Assembly: GCA_022509085.1 (NCBI GenBank) | Contig: JAFLTW010000001.1 | Span: 399,756 to 463,755, forward strand | DNA: 64,000 nt | DNA from: Muribaculaceae bacterium | GTDB taxonomy: Bacteria; Bacteroidota; Bacteroidia; Bacteroidales; Muribaculaceae | Direction: 5' to 3' | Shown here: positions 23,878 through 32,766 of the stretch, one piece after another | Numbering within the stretch: position 1 is the stretch's first letter | Layout: each line of letters starts with the position of its first letter | Program-made: the position numbers and the translations under genes | Notes under the pieces: generated by a model | What the model was told of the DNA's origin: nothing | The model's input: the letters and a program-made list of their open reading frames with translations, nothing else | Database searches by the model: none

Positions 23878-24495
23878 TCAGCGTATAAAGTTGGTGCGGG
23901 CGCCCTTTTCCGGCGTCGGCACCTCTTCTTTTTTGGCGGCTATCGCCTTCAGCAGGAATGCGTAGTTGCGGCCAAGATTCCGCATTGTCTGCAAGCCTTC
24001 GGCATCCTGTTCCACTTCCTCGGGTGTATTCCCGTGCACCTCGTTCCAATAGGTACTTGAGACTACCGGCATACCGCTGATCGTGAAGTATTTATTAATG
24101 TCGTCAAAGGCACTTGTAGACCCTCCTCTGCGCGAAGAAACCACCGTGGCTCCGAGCTTCATCGTCTTGTCGAAAGCACGCACGCTGCTGTAGAAGAGCC
24201 TGTCGAGAAAGGCGTGCAACTGTCCGTTGGGGCCTGCATAGTAGGTCGGCGTACCGACTATTATGCCGTCGGCCTCCTCGAATTTTGGCGCCGTCTCGTT
24301 CACCAGATCATTGAATACGCATTTATGGTGCTCGTAACAGTAATAACATGCTATGCACCCTCTCAGGTCCTTTATACCTGCCTGCACCCATTCTGTCTCC
24401 ACCCCGGCGGCATGCAGTTCTTTCTCAACTTCTTTCAATGCTCTTGCAGTGCAGCCTTCGGGATGCGGACTGCCATTTATCAGCAATACTTTCAT
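23878..24495 (-). CDS. Flavodoxin-family oxidoreductase with an Isf-like cysteine cluster
   Basis: This 205-residue protein has the NAD(P)H-dependent FMN reductase fold: the FMN phosphate loop INGSPHPEGCTARAL (6-20) and GTPTYYAGPNGQLHAFLDR. Four cysteines in GCIACYYCYEHHKC (47, 50, 53, 59) match the compact CX2CX2CX5C arrangement of iron-sulfur flavoproteins (Isf), which bind one 4Fe-4S cluster next to FMN. It probably transfers electrons from ferredoxin or NAD(P)H to a small acceptor. It is transcribed alone, convergent with htpG. Confidence 0.8.
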   Translation of the reverse strand: MKVLLINGSPHPEGCTARALKEVEKELHAAGVETEWVQAGIKDLRGCIACYYCYEHHKCVFNDLVNETAPKFEEADGIIVGTPTYYAGPNGQLHAFLDRLFYSSVRAFDKTMKLGATVVSSRRGGSTSAFDDINKYFTISGMPVVSSTYWNEVHGNTPEEVEQDAEGLQTMRNLGRNYAFLLKAIAAKKEEVPTPEKGARTNFIR

Positions 24496-24635
24496 GATTT
24501 ATTTGTTGTTATTGTTTGGTCCTTTTCTGTCTTAATCTTTCAAGGCCATCGGGCCTATTGATTTAACAATTCTTCTCCCGCCTTTGTTCCGTAGCTCAAT
24601 TTTCTTCTATTTTGAGTCGTTATTGCCGAAAATAT

Positions 24636-24666
24636 TTTGGCAATTCCGTATTTTTATTTAATTTTG
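24636..24666 (+). promoter_or_regulatory. Promoter of the susC-like gene
   Basis: TTTG at 24636-24639, 19-bp spacer and TAATTTTG at 24659-24666. The ATG is at 24728. Confidence 0.78.
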
Positions 24667-24680
24667 TATTGAAAATACGG
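24646..24680. repeat. Palindrome enclosing the susC-like -7 box
   Basis: CCGTATTTTT (24646-24655) and GAAAATACGG (24671-24680) form a 9 to 10-bp inverted repeat around the TAATTTTG element. It could be an operator or part of a 5' leader hairpin. Confidence 0.6.
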
Positions 24681-24727
24681 GCAGAAAAGTGTTTGTGCAA
24701 ATTCTTTTCCGCCGTAATATCCTTTTT

Positions 24728-27646
24728 ATGAAAAAATTTTTTATCTCGTTTTTTACCATTTCTTTTTCATTTTTTTCGGGCTTTTCACAGTCTTCCCCGG
24801 AATCGGATTCTCCCCCCGAACCTACTGACTCCATAGCCTCCGAACAGCGTACGGATCTTGACGAAGTGGTGGTTGTAGGCTACGGCACACAGCGTAAAAC
24901 GGATCTTACAGGCTCGGTAAGTTCGCTTGATTCCTCTTCTCTTGCCGACCGCCCTATTACCAATGTCACCAATGCTCTCGCAGGTCTCGCTCCGGGTCTT
25001 ACCGTAACCAATTCCGGGGGTAACACTCCCGGCTATGAGTCGCAGACCATCCGCATACGCGGACAGGGCACCCTCAACGATGCCTCCCCCCTCGTGGTGG
25101 TCGACGGTGTCTCGGGCGTCTCCCTCAGCGATATCAACCCCTCCGACATAGAGAGCATCTCCATCCTTAAGGATGCCGCCTCGGCGGCAATCTACGGCTC
25201 CCGCGGAGCCAACGGCGTAATCCTGGTCAATACCAAGACCGGAGTTCCGGGTAGAACGCGCGTAACCTACAGCGGGAATGTCTCCTTCGAGACTGTGGCC
25301 AAACGTCTGAGTCTCGTCACAGACTATGCCGATTTCATGGAGATCCAGAACGCGGCCCTTGCCATCAACGGGCAGGCTCCCCGTTTCTCTCAGGAGAAAA
25401 TCAATGAATGGAGAGCCGACGCCGGGCGTAACCCCACTGTCTACCCCAACACCGACTGGCAAGACCATATCTACCGCAACCCATCCGTGGTGCAAAACCA
25501 CAACCTGTCCGTCGTGGGTGGAAACTCCGGTGTGCGCTACAACCTCTCGCTCGGCTATATCGACAATCCGGGAATCCTTTACAACACCAACTACCAGCGC
25601 TATCAGATTCGCTCGAATGTGAATGTCAACGTTACCCACTGGCTCTCCGTAGGCATGAATATCTTCGGATACTACGACAAGAACAACCCCAATGCGGAGA
25701 ATGCCACGGCCGGCGGTGACGTCATCTTCGGTTCCGGAGCGTTCAACACCGTGCCCGGCATGACGCTCTACGACCCCGCCACGGGCTTCTACGGCGGCGT
25801 GCAGAACCCGGAGGAAGAGAATGTAAGCAATTTCAACCCCTACCGTCGTCAGTGGTTCTATAAGGACGCCTTCCCGGTGCGCACGTGGCGCGCAGTGGCC
25901 AAGTTTTTCGGTCGGCTTACCCCCATCCGCGGGCTCTCTATTGAGGGTTCCTACACCTACAACCACAGGAACCGTCACCGTGAGGAACATCTGATGGACC
26001 GCGACCTCTACCGCTTCACCCTCGACGGACCCGTACTGCTGCGTGAAGGGACAGTGCGCACCTACATACGCCGCTACGACTACCGCAACATCTACCGCAC
26101 CTCCGAGATTCTGGCCCGCTACTCTTTCGACATCTCCCGGCTCGAGGCTTCCGTGATGGCAGGTTTCAGCCAGGAATACAATAAGCGCCAGGACGACTTC
26201 TTTATGAAATACGACCTTATCGACGAGTCACTCTCATCTCTCGATGCAGCCGCCACCAACGGCAACATCACCGGCAACTATACGGAGTGGGCCATGCGCT
26301 CGTTTTTCGGCCGCGTCAACCTTGCCTGGGACGGCAAGTATCTCCTTGAGGCCAACTTCCGCGCCGACGGTTCCTCGCGTTTCGCTCCCTCAAAGCGCTG
26401 GGGCTACTTCCCCTCCGTCTCTGCGGGATGGCGCATCAGCGAGGAGAAGTTTATGCTCGACTCCCGCAACTGGCTCTCCAACCTTAAGGTGCGTGCCTCT
26501 TACGGCTCGCTCGGCAATAACGCCACCACTACATACTATATGTATCAGTCGCTCTATTCCACGGCCAATGCCGTTATGGGCGGCCAGATTGCCGGTGGAT
26601 TTGCTCAGGCAGTCCTCGCAAACCCCAATCTCACCTGGGAGAAGACAAATATGGTGGATGTGGGCATCGACTTCGGCTTTTTCGACTCCCGCCTCTATGG
26701 TTCCATCGATTATTTCGATAAGCTTACGAGCGGCATCCTCATCTCTCTGCCCGCTCCTCTCGAACACGGCACCTCCACGGTGCCCAACCAGAATGCAGGC
26801 GAGGTGCGCAACCGCGGTGTCGACCTCAACATCGGCTGGGCCGACCGAATTGGGCGCGTCTCCTATAGCGCGGGATTCAACATGAGCTATGTGAGAAACC
26901 GCGTGGAGAAGTTTCAGGGAGATGTCTCCTCCATCTCAGGAGTCTATAAGATCCAGGAAGGCAAGCCCATAAACCAGCTATACGTGATGCATGTAGACCG
27001 CATTGTGCGCGATGCCGCCGACCTGGCCTATGTGGAGAGCCTCGCCAATGCCAATCCCGACTATTTCAACACATACGCAAGGCCCGAACTCGGCGACCTG
27101 CTCTTTGCCGACACCAACGGCGACGGGAAACTCGACGCGGACGACCGTATCGAGATCGGACACGGCAACCTCCCGGCCTTTACCTATGGCGTGAATCTCG
27201 CGGCCTCATGGAACGGTTTCGACCTCATGCTCCTCTTCCAGGGAGTAGGCGATTATAAGGTCTACTACAACAACCAGGCCTTCCGCTTCGTCACGGTGAT
27301 GGGGCAGTCGCTCAACAAGGAAATCACCGACAATGCCTGGACACCTCAAAATCCCTACAATTCCATCTATCCCGTGCTCCGCAACAACGCCAATGCGAAA
27401 AACAATGTGGCAAGCGATGCCCTGGTGTTCGACGGCTCCTATTTCCGCTGCAAGAACCTCCAGCTCGGCTATACATTGCCGCGTCGCATCACACGCAAGT
27501 TTTTCGTAGATGTACTGAAGTTTTACGTGAGTCTGGAAAATCTCTTTACCATAACCTCTTTCCCGGGTCTCGACCCCGAGGTAGGCGCTACGGTTGGCTA
27601 TCCTGCCCTGCGCCAGTATTCTCTCGGTGTCGAACTCAGTTTCTAA
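24728..27646 (+). CDS. SusC/RagA-type TonB-dependent outer-membrane transporter
   Basis: This 972-residue protein takes up oligosaccharides or other large nutrients with the SusD-like lipoprotein that follows. A signal peptide (about 1-20) leads to the TonB-box region and SusC signature VVVVGYGTQRKTDLTGSV (47-64). The plug domain follows (IRIRGQGTLNDASPLVVVDG, ILKDAASAAIYGSRGANGVI), then a 22-strand barrel ending in YSLGVELSF. I moved the start to ATG 24728 because the signal peptide begins there. The carboxypeptidase-like domain usual between signal peptide and TonB box is missing. No regulator or carbohydrate-active enzyme is adjacent, so the substrate is unknown. Confidence 0.93.
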   Translation: MKKFFISFFTISFSFFSGFSQSSPESDSPPEPTDSIASEQRTDLDEVVVVGYGTQRKTDLTGSVSSLDSSSLADRPITNVTNALAGLAPGLTVTNSGGNTPGYESQTIRIRGQGTLNDASPLVVVDGVSGVSLSDINPSDIESISILKDAASAAIYGSRGANGVILVNTKTGVPGRTRVTYSGNVSFETVAKRLSLVTDYADFMEIQNAALAINGQAPRFSQEKINEWRADAGRNPTVYPNTDWQDHIYRNPSVVQNHNLSVVGGNSGVRYNLSLGYIDNPGILYNTNYQRYQIRSNVNVNVTHWLSVGMNIFGYYDKNNPNAENATAGGDVIFGSGAFNTVPGMTLYDPATGFYGGVQNPEEENVSNFNPYRRQWFYKDAFPVRTWRAVAKFFGRLTPIRGLSIEGSYTYNHRNRHREEHLMDRDLYRFTLDGPVLLREGTVRTYIRRYDYRNIYRTSEILARYSFDISRLEASVMAGFSQEYNKRQDDFFMKYDLIDESLSSLDAAATNGNITGNYTEWAMRSFFGRVNLAWDGKYLLEANFRADGSSRFAPSKRWGYFPSVSAGWRISEEKFMLDSRNWLSNLKVRASYGSLGNNATTTYYMYQSLYSTANAVMGGQIAGGFAQAVLANPNLTWEKTNMVDVGIDFGFFDSRLYGSIDYFDKLTSGILISLPAPLEHGTSTVPNQNAGEVRNRGVDLNIGWADRIGRVSYSAGFNMSYVRNRVEKFQGDVSSISGVYKIQEGKPINQLYVMHVDRIVRDAADLAYVESLANANPDYFNTYARPELGDLLFADTNGDGKLDADDRIEIGHGNLPAFTYGVNLAASWNGFDLMLLFQGVGDYKVYYNNQAFRFVTVMGQSLNKEITDNAWTPQNPYNSIYPVLRNNANAKNNVASDALVFDGSYFRCKNLQLGYTLPRRITRKFFVDVLKFYVSLENLFTITSFPGLDPEVGATVGYPALRQYSLGVELSF

Positions 27647-27659
27647 GTCCCCACCCTCT

Positions 27660-29396
27660 ATGAAGAAAATATACAGCAGCATTCTCTGCATCCTCGCTCT
27701 GGCTTTCGCCTCGTGCGAGAAACTCGACTTCGTGCCCTCCGACCAGCTTTCGGAGGAGACGTTCTGGCAAACCGAGGCGCACGCTCGCCAGGCCTCCATG
27801 GGGCTCTACAACGCCCTACGCCAGCCATGGTGTTTCGGCATGGAGTTCACTTTCGACATGTGTTCCGACCTAGCCGACGGTTCCTCGCCCTGGTCTGACG
27901 TGAGCAGGGGCACAGCCTTCGCCTCCAACAGCACGGGCGTGCAAAACCATTGGCAGAATCTCTATGAACTTGTGCACCGCTGCAACACGGTGATCCGCAA
28001 AGTGCCGTCAATGCCGATAAGCCAGGCTACGATTACCGCCGTTGTCGGCGAGGCGCGTTTCCTTCGCGCGCTGGCCTATTTCCGCCTGCTCACGGCCTGG
28101 GGAGGGGTGCCTTACTACGACGAGTCGGTCGACATCAACCAGCAGTTCGCCTCCCTTTCGGCACCTCGCTGCGATACCGAAGAACTCCGCGGGCTTATCC
28201 TGGCCGACCTGGATGCCGCCGTGGAGGCGCTCCCCGTCAAGTGGGGCAGCGAGGACTCCGGACGGGCCACCAAAGGCGCGGCGCTTGCCCTGCGCGGAAA
28301 GGTTCACCTCTTTGCCGCCGACTGGCAGCGGGCGGCTGCCGATCTTGAGGAAGTGGTCTATGGCCACAACAACTCCTTTGGCTACTCTCTTCATCCCGAC
28401 TATAACGACCTTTTCCGCCTATACAACGGCCGGACAAGCCCTGAGATGATTTTCTCCATCCAGTCCATCGACGGCAATGTGGCCGGCTATGCTCTCGATA
28501 TCGTTTCCTATTTCGGCAACAAGTCTACCCTGCGCCTTATCGCCTCCAACCGCATCGTACCCTCCGTTACGCTTGCAGATATGTATGAGAACGCCGACGG
28601 CTCCCCCTTTTCGTGGGACGACCTCTTCCCCGGTTTCAACGCCGGAGACCCGGACTTCCGCAGGGGTTTGCTTTCGGTGGCCATCAACCAGGAAAGCACG
28701 GAGATCACCTCCCTGCTCGATTGCGACACCACAAAGGTGATGGATGCCTACCGGCTTCGCGACCCGCGGCTCAACCTCAACATCATCACTCCCTATTCGC
28801 GCTATCTGGGCTCCGACGCGGCCTCCAATCCTATGGAGAAGCAGTTTGTGCTGGCCGACGCCTCCAAGGGAGGCGCCCCTATGGAGGCCGCTGCGTTTAT
28901 CCGCAACTCCGAAGGCTGGAATTCCTATTTCTGGCGCAAGTGGATCCCTACGGGAAACCTCGATGGCTATTGGGGAGAATACACACGCACTCCCTATGAG
29001 TTCCCGCTGATACGCCTGGGCGACGTTATCCTGATGCTTGCGGAGGCATACAACGAACTGGGTGCGGTGGATAAGGCCGTGGCCGAACTCAACAAGGTGC
29101 GCGCCCGTGCCGGTATGCCTGAACTCAACTCGGGAGCACCCTGGCTTGCAGTATCCTCGCAAGAGGAGATGCGCCTGCGCATACGCCGCGAACGTGCCTT
29201 CGAGCTCTGCGGCGAGGGACAACGCTACTGGGACCTCCGGCGCTGGGGACTCCTCAAGGAATCGGTCAATGATGCCCGTGACATCTTCGGCAACCTGATG
29301 TATACACGCTCTTACCAACCCCGCCATGAGCTCTGGCCCATTCCTCTCGTGGAGTTGGACCGCAACCCTAACCTTGTGCAGAATCCCGGTTGGTAA
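27660..29396 (+). CDS. SusD/RagB-type surface lipoprotein
   Basis: This 578-residue protein has a lipoprotein signal peptide with the lipobox Cys at residue 19 (ALAFASC). It also has the SusD features: an N-terminal helix LSEETFWQTEAHARQASMGL, the TPR-like core RFLRALAYFRLLTAWGGVPY, and the C-terminal YWDLRRWG with AEAYNELGAVDKAVAELNKVRARAGMP. It binds substrate at the cell surface and forms the lid of the SusC transporter. The start was set at ATG 27660, 13 bp after the susC-like stop, because the lipobox follows it. Confidence 0.93.
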   Translation: MKKIYSSILCILALAFASCEKLDFVPSDQLSEETFWQTEAHARQASMGLYNALRQPWCFGMEFTFDMCSDLADGSSPWSDVSRGTAFASNSTGVQNHWQNLYELVHRCNTVIRKVPSMPISQATITAVVGEARFLRALAYFRLLTAWGGVPYYDESVDINQQFASLSAPRCDTEELRGLILADLDAAVEALPVKWGSEDSGRATKGAALALRGKVHLFAADWQRAAADLEEVVYGHNNSFGYSLHPDYNDLFRLYNGRTSPEMIFSIQSIDGNVAGYALDIVSYFGNKSTLRLIASNRIVPSVTLADMYENADGSPFSWDDLFPGFNAGDPDFRRGLLSVAINQESTEITSLLDCDTTKVMDAYRLRDPRLNLNIITPYSRYLGSDAASNPMEKQFVLADASKGGAPMEAAAFIRNSEGWNSYFWRKWIPTGNLDGYWGEYTRTPYEFPLIRLGDVILMLAEAYNELGAVDKAVAELNKVRARAGMPELNSGAPWLAVSSQEEMRLRIRRERAFELCGEGQRYWDLRRWGLLKESVNDARDIFGNLMYTRSYQPRHELWPIPLVELDRNPNLVQNPGW

Positions 29397-29420
29397 TCCC
29401 GTATTTTTACATTAAATTTG
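29390..29420 (+). promoter_or_regulatory. Promoter of the iron alcohol dehydrogenase gene
   Basis: TTG at 29390-29392 (inside the end of the susD-like gene), 20-bp spacer and TAAATTTG at 29413-29420; the ATG is at 29484. Confidence 0.6.
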
Positions 29421-29483
29421 CAACGGAAATAATTTTTGACTCTCAATCCGGAACGATAAACCCAATACTATAAACCATCAGAT

Positions 29484-30653
29484 ATGTTAGGCAATTTCAT
29501 CTACTACAATCCTACGAAACTCTATTTCGGCAACCAGGCGGCTGAAAATCTCGTCAACGCTATCTCCGGCTACGGCAAGAAGGTGCTCCTTGTCTACGGC
29601 GGCGGCTCGATCAAGACCAACGGGATATACGACACCGTAGTCAACGCGCTCAAGGCCGCAGGTAAAGACTTTACGGAGGTTTCCGGCGTCATGCCCAACC
29701 CGACCCTTGAGAAGGTGAAGGAGGGTGTGGCAGTGGCCCGCTCCTGCGATGCCGACCTCATACTGGCAGTAGGCGGCGGCTCTACAATCGACTATGCGAA
29801 GGCCGTCTCCGCCTCCACATGGTATGACGGCGATGCCTGGGAAAATTTCTGGGTGAAGCAGAACGAGCCCGCTCCCGACCAGCGTATCATCCCTGTCGGT
29901 GCTGTCCTTACCCTCTCAGGAACCGGCTCCGAGATGAACGGCGGCTCCGTAATCACCGATGAGGAGACGAAGATGAAGCTGGGCAAGGTGTTCGGCTACC
30001 GTCTCTATCCGCAGTTTGCCATCCTCAACCCCGAGTTCACCTTCTCGCTGCCAAAAAACCAGATGGTGGCCGGCATGTTCGACATCATGAGCCATATCCT
30101 GGAGCAGTATTTCTCGGGCGACGATGACTCCACATCCGACTATATCTCCGAAGGTCTCATGCGCTCGCTTATCGCGTCAAGCCGCGTGGCCATCAAAGAT
30201 CCGAAAAACTATGAGGCCCGCTCCAACATCATGTGGATTGCCACATGGGCGCTCAATACGCTCATCGGTAAGGGCAAGACCCAAGACTGGGAGGTGCATA
30301 TGATTGCCCATGCCATCGGGGCCTACACCCACGCAACCCACGGCATGGCTCTCGCAGGAGTCTCCGGTGCCTACTATAAGTTTATCATGAAGGCCGCCCA
30401 GGCGCGTCTGGCACGCTTTGCCCGCGTGGTATGGGATGTGCCTGCCGACGGGAAGACGGAAGAAGACCTTGCTGCTGCAGGTGTTGCTGCTCTCGAGGCC
30501 TGGATCAAGGAAATCGGAGCCGCTTCCAACATCTCCGTGCTGGGTGTGACGGAGGATATGATTGAAGACATCGCCAACGCCACACTCCTGGGCGGCGGCT
30601 ATAAGACGCTGACCCGCGACGACGTCATACAAATTCTGAAGGCATCCTTATAA
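29484..30653 (+). CDS. Iron-containing alcohol dehydrogenase (YqhD/butanol dehydrogenase type)
   Basis: This 389-residue protein matches the YqhD/BdhA branch of group III alcohol dehydrogenases: NAD(P)-binding GGGS at 97-100 with TIDYAK, then metal ligands Asp200 and His204 (MFDIMSHILEQYF), His272 and His286 (spacing as in E. coli YqhD). It would reduce aldehydes to alcohols with NAD(P)H in the cytoplasm, detoxifying reactive aldehydes or balancing redox. It has its own promoter and its stop codon lies inside a terminator palindrome. Confidence 0.92.
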   Translation: MLGNFIYYNPTKLYFGNQAAENLVNAISGYGKKVLLVYGGGSIKTNGIYDTVVNALKAAGKDFTEVSGVMPNPTLEKVKEGVAVARSCDADLILAVGGGSTIDYAKAVSASTWYDGDAWENFWVKQNEPAPDQRIIPVGAVLTLSGTGSEMNGGSVITDEETKMKLGKVFGYRLYPQFAILNPEFTFSLPKNQMVAGMFDIMSHILEQYFSGDDDSTSDYISEGLMRSLIASSRVAIKDPKNYEARSNIMWIATWALNTLIGKGKTQDWEVHMIAHAIGAYTHATHGMALAGVSGAYYKFIMKAAQARLARFARVVWDVPADGKTEEDLAAAGVAALEAWIKEIGAASNISVLGVTEDMIEDIANATLLGGGYKTLTRDDVIQILKASL

Positions 30654-30670
30654 GGATGCCTTCTTCTTTT
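30639..30670. terminator. Palindromic bidirectional terminator
   Basis: A perfect 24-bp palindrome (30639-30662, core GGCATCCTTA/TAAGGATGCC) contains the dehydrogenase stop codon and is followed by a pyrimidine-rich tract. It can serve the convergent DUF5606 operon as well. Confidence 0.75.
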
Positions 30671-30678
30671 AACCGTCG

Positions 30679-31119
30679 TTAATCTTTCTTTTCTTCCTTC
30701 TCTTCTTTTTCCTCTTTCTCCTCTTTCTCCTCTTCCTTGGTGAAGCGAGTCATGCCGGAGCCAAGCAGGATGTTATACCAGTTGAAGAGCTTCTTGATAT
30801 CGGAGTCGTGCACCCTCTCCTCGTCATAGTCGGGAAGGATGGCGGCGAAGGTCTCGCGCAGCTTGGCTCCGTCGAGTGCCTTTACGTCTACCGGTTTACC
30901 GTCCTGGTAGGCATAGGTGAGGTCGAGGATCTCGCCCAGAGGTTTGTCGTCGCCACGGGTATACATGGCGATGTCGGCCAACGAAACGATCTTGTCGCGC
31001 TCCAAGGCCGGGAAGCGCTTGCCTGTAGTTACGTCTTCTACGATGATGCGCCTGTTGCCGTGGCCTATCATCTTGAACAGTCCGGCTTTGCCGGTAATCG
31101 AAATTATCTCTCTTAACAT
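30679..31119 (-). CDS. DUF5606-family protein
   Basis: A 146-residue cytoplasmic protein starting MLREIISITGKAGLFKMIGH, the hallmark of a small Bacteroidetes family I know as DUF5606. The first 125 residues are the conserved part (RRIIVEDVTTGKRFPALERD, SDIKKLFNWYNIL). The last 20 are almost only K and E, encoded by a purine-rich microrepeat likely to vary in length. It is last in the nusB-yajC-ybbR-coaE cluster, 26 bp after coaE. Its role is not known to me. Confidence 0.75.
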   Translation of the reverse strand: MLREIISITGKAGLFKMIGHGNRRIIVEDVTTGKRFPALERDKIVSLADIAMYTRGDDKPLGEILDLTYAYQDGKPVDVKALDGAKLRETFAAILPDYDEERVHDSDIKKLFNWYNILLGSGMTRFTKEEEKEEKEEKEEKEEKKD

Positions 31120-31145
31120 ATCTGTTTAATATTTTGATTTTATCC

Positions 31146-31745
31146 TTATTCTTTTTCTTCTCCCTGATATCTTATTCTTGATATCCGGTCCATGATCTGG
31201 CTCAGAAGCTCATCGCCGTCGTTATTGCTTATCCTTACCGTCGGTTTGCCGCTGTCTTCCAGGGCTTTCTCCTCGAGTTCCTGAATCTCCATTATCCTTT
31301 CCGTCTCCTCCCTGCTCCGAGAGTCGCGGGCCTTGACCCTCTCCATGCGTGTGGCTCTGTCGGCCGTCACAATCCAGATGGCGTCCGCCTCGTCAGCGAT
31401 ACCGCTCTGGACGGCGATGGCGGTCTCCACAAAGAGGTTTTCCTCCCTTTCAAGGAGCCATTCGCGCATCCTCCGTTTTACGGCATCGTGCACGGCCCTG
31501 TTAACTTCCTCACGCAACTCCTTATCGGCGAATATGGCTGCCGCGAGCCTTTGCCTGTCAAGCCTTCCGGCCGGGTCATACACGTCCCTTCCGGCCAGTC
31601 TCCTTATTTCCTCCGCGAGCGCACGGTCCTGCTCCATCAGCTGCCGCGCCTCCACGTCGCAGTCAAACACACCGTAACCCTGGAGCCTCAGAATGCGGGC
31701 CACAACGCTCTTTCCACTTCCGATACCTCCCGCTACCACTATCAT
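31146..31745 (-). CDS. coaE: Dephospho-CoA kinase
   Basis: This 199-residue enzyme phosphorylates the ribose 3'-OH of dephospho-CoA, the last step of CoA synthesis. The Walker A motif GGIGSGKS (6-13), the conserved FDCDVEARQLM and the lid region are present; the length is normal. It starts 1 bp after the ybbR stop. CoA biosynthesis is also represented by coaBC at 38204-39430. Confidence 0.9.
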   Translation of the reverse strand: MIVVAGGIGSGKSVVARILRLQGYGVFDCDVEARQLMEQDRALAEEIRRLAGRDVYDPAGRLDRQRLAAAIFADKELREEVNRAVHDAVKRRMREWLLEREENLFVETAIAVQSGIADEADAIWIVTADRATRMERVKARDSRSREETERIMEIQELEEKALEDSGKPTVRISNNDGDELLSQIMDRISRIRYQGEEKE

Positions 31746-31746
31746 G

Positions 31747-32718
31747 TCAGTTGGCTCTTACAAGTGTATATTCCACGCTGTCGGTGAGCAGCTCCACATT
31801 GTTCATGTACGGGGCTTTCGACACTACCCTGACCCCTACCTTGTCTGACGAGGTGCGCACGGCCTCGTTGAACGATGCCTGCACCCTTATGGAGGGGGTC
31901 TCGTTGTAGTGGCTCATCGGCACGAAGTAGGCCACCCTTACCTTCGAGGGGAAGAAGAGAATATCTTGCCCCAGGGGGATGTTGTCGGCCTCCACGGCCA
32001 CCTCCGCCTCCTTCTTGACGAGCTGCTCCACGTTGAATGTCACCTTAACGGTAGAGGGGATGGCGCGTGTGCCGGAGGGATAACGCAGGGGCACCTCCAC
32101 GGTGGTGGTCTTGTCGATGTCGCGAAGCGTAATCTCTTCGGTGTAGAGGCGCCGGATGGTGTCCATGGGCTGGTTGCTGTAGAGGTTCACCACATTCGAG
32201 GAGAGCGTGGCGCCGCTGAGCACCATTCCGGGGGCAACCGTTACGTTGTAGCGTGCCTCGACGGGCGTACGCCTGCCGGGTTTGCGTGTGAAGAGAAGGT
32301 TGAGCGAGTCGGGCGTCACGGAACTTACCGTGGCGTTGGCGCCGAAGAAGTGGCGCATCGAGGCGTTGAGCATAGAGTGCGACACTCGGAAGCGGTCTCC
32401 GTCTGCATATTCCTCGAAGTTGAGCCTCAGCGTGAGGTCGCCCGTTATCCTGTGCCGGAGCAGGCTCGTGCCCCGGTCGCGCACAGCCACGCGGAGCCGT
32501 TGCGGCGGCACGGTGACGAAGGTCACGGAGTCAGGCTGGCCCTCAACGGCAAATCTGACGTCGAAGGCATCCTGCACCTCGTCGTTGAGTGCAAGTATGA
32601 GCCAGAAGACGGCGGCGATGCAAACGAAGATAAGAAACACCAGGATATTCTTGGTCTTCCCGGAGTTTCTTATCTTACCTATCAGTTGTCCGGCCTTCGT
32701 TGGCCTTCCCTTCGCCAT
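31747..32718 (-). CDS. YbbR-like domain protein
   Basis: This 323-residue protein has one N-terminal membrane helix (about 25-43, ILVFLIFVCIAAVFWLILAL). The rest is periplasmic and made of YbbR-type beta repeats (YNVTVAPGMVLSGATLSSNVVNLYSNQ). In Firmicutes YbbR/CdaR regulates a diadenylate cyclase; no such cyclase is nearby here, so the role is open. The order nusB-yajC-ybbR-coaE is typical of Bacteroidetes. The gap to yajC is 48 bp. Confidence 0.82.
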   Translation of the reverse strand: MAKGRPTKAGQLIGKIRNSGKTKNILVFLIFVCIAAVFWLILALNDEVQDAFDVRFAVEGQPDSVTFVTVPPQRLRVAVRDRGTSLLRHRITGDLTLRLNFEEYADGDRFRVSHSMLNASMRHFFGANATVSSVTPDSLNLLFTRKPGRRTPVEARYNVTVAPGMVLSGATLSSNVVNLYSNQPMDTIRRLYTEEITLRDIDKTTTVEVPLRYPSGTRAIPSTVKVTFNVEQLVKKEAEVAVEADNIPLGQDILFFPSKVRVAYFVPMSHYNETPSIRVQASFNEAVRTSSDKVGVRVVSKAPYMNNVELLTDSVEYTLVRAN

Positions 32719-32766
32719 GGTGCGTGCGGGATTTTATGGTTGTCTCTGTCGAGAGCGCGATGAGTG

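Noticed and set aside
24728..30653. Complete polysaccharide utilisation locus
   Set aside because: Beyond SusC, SusD and an alcohol dehydrogenase with its own promoter, no carbohydrate-active enzyme or regulator is present.
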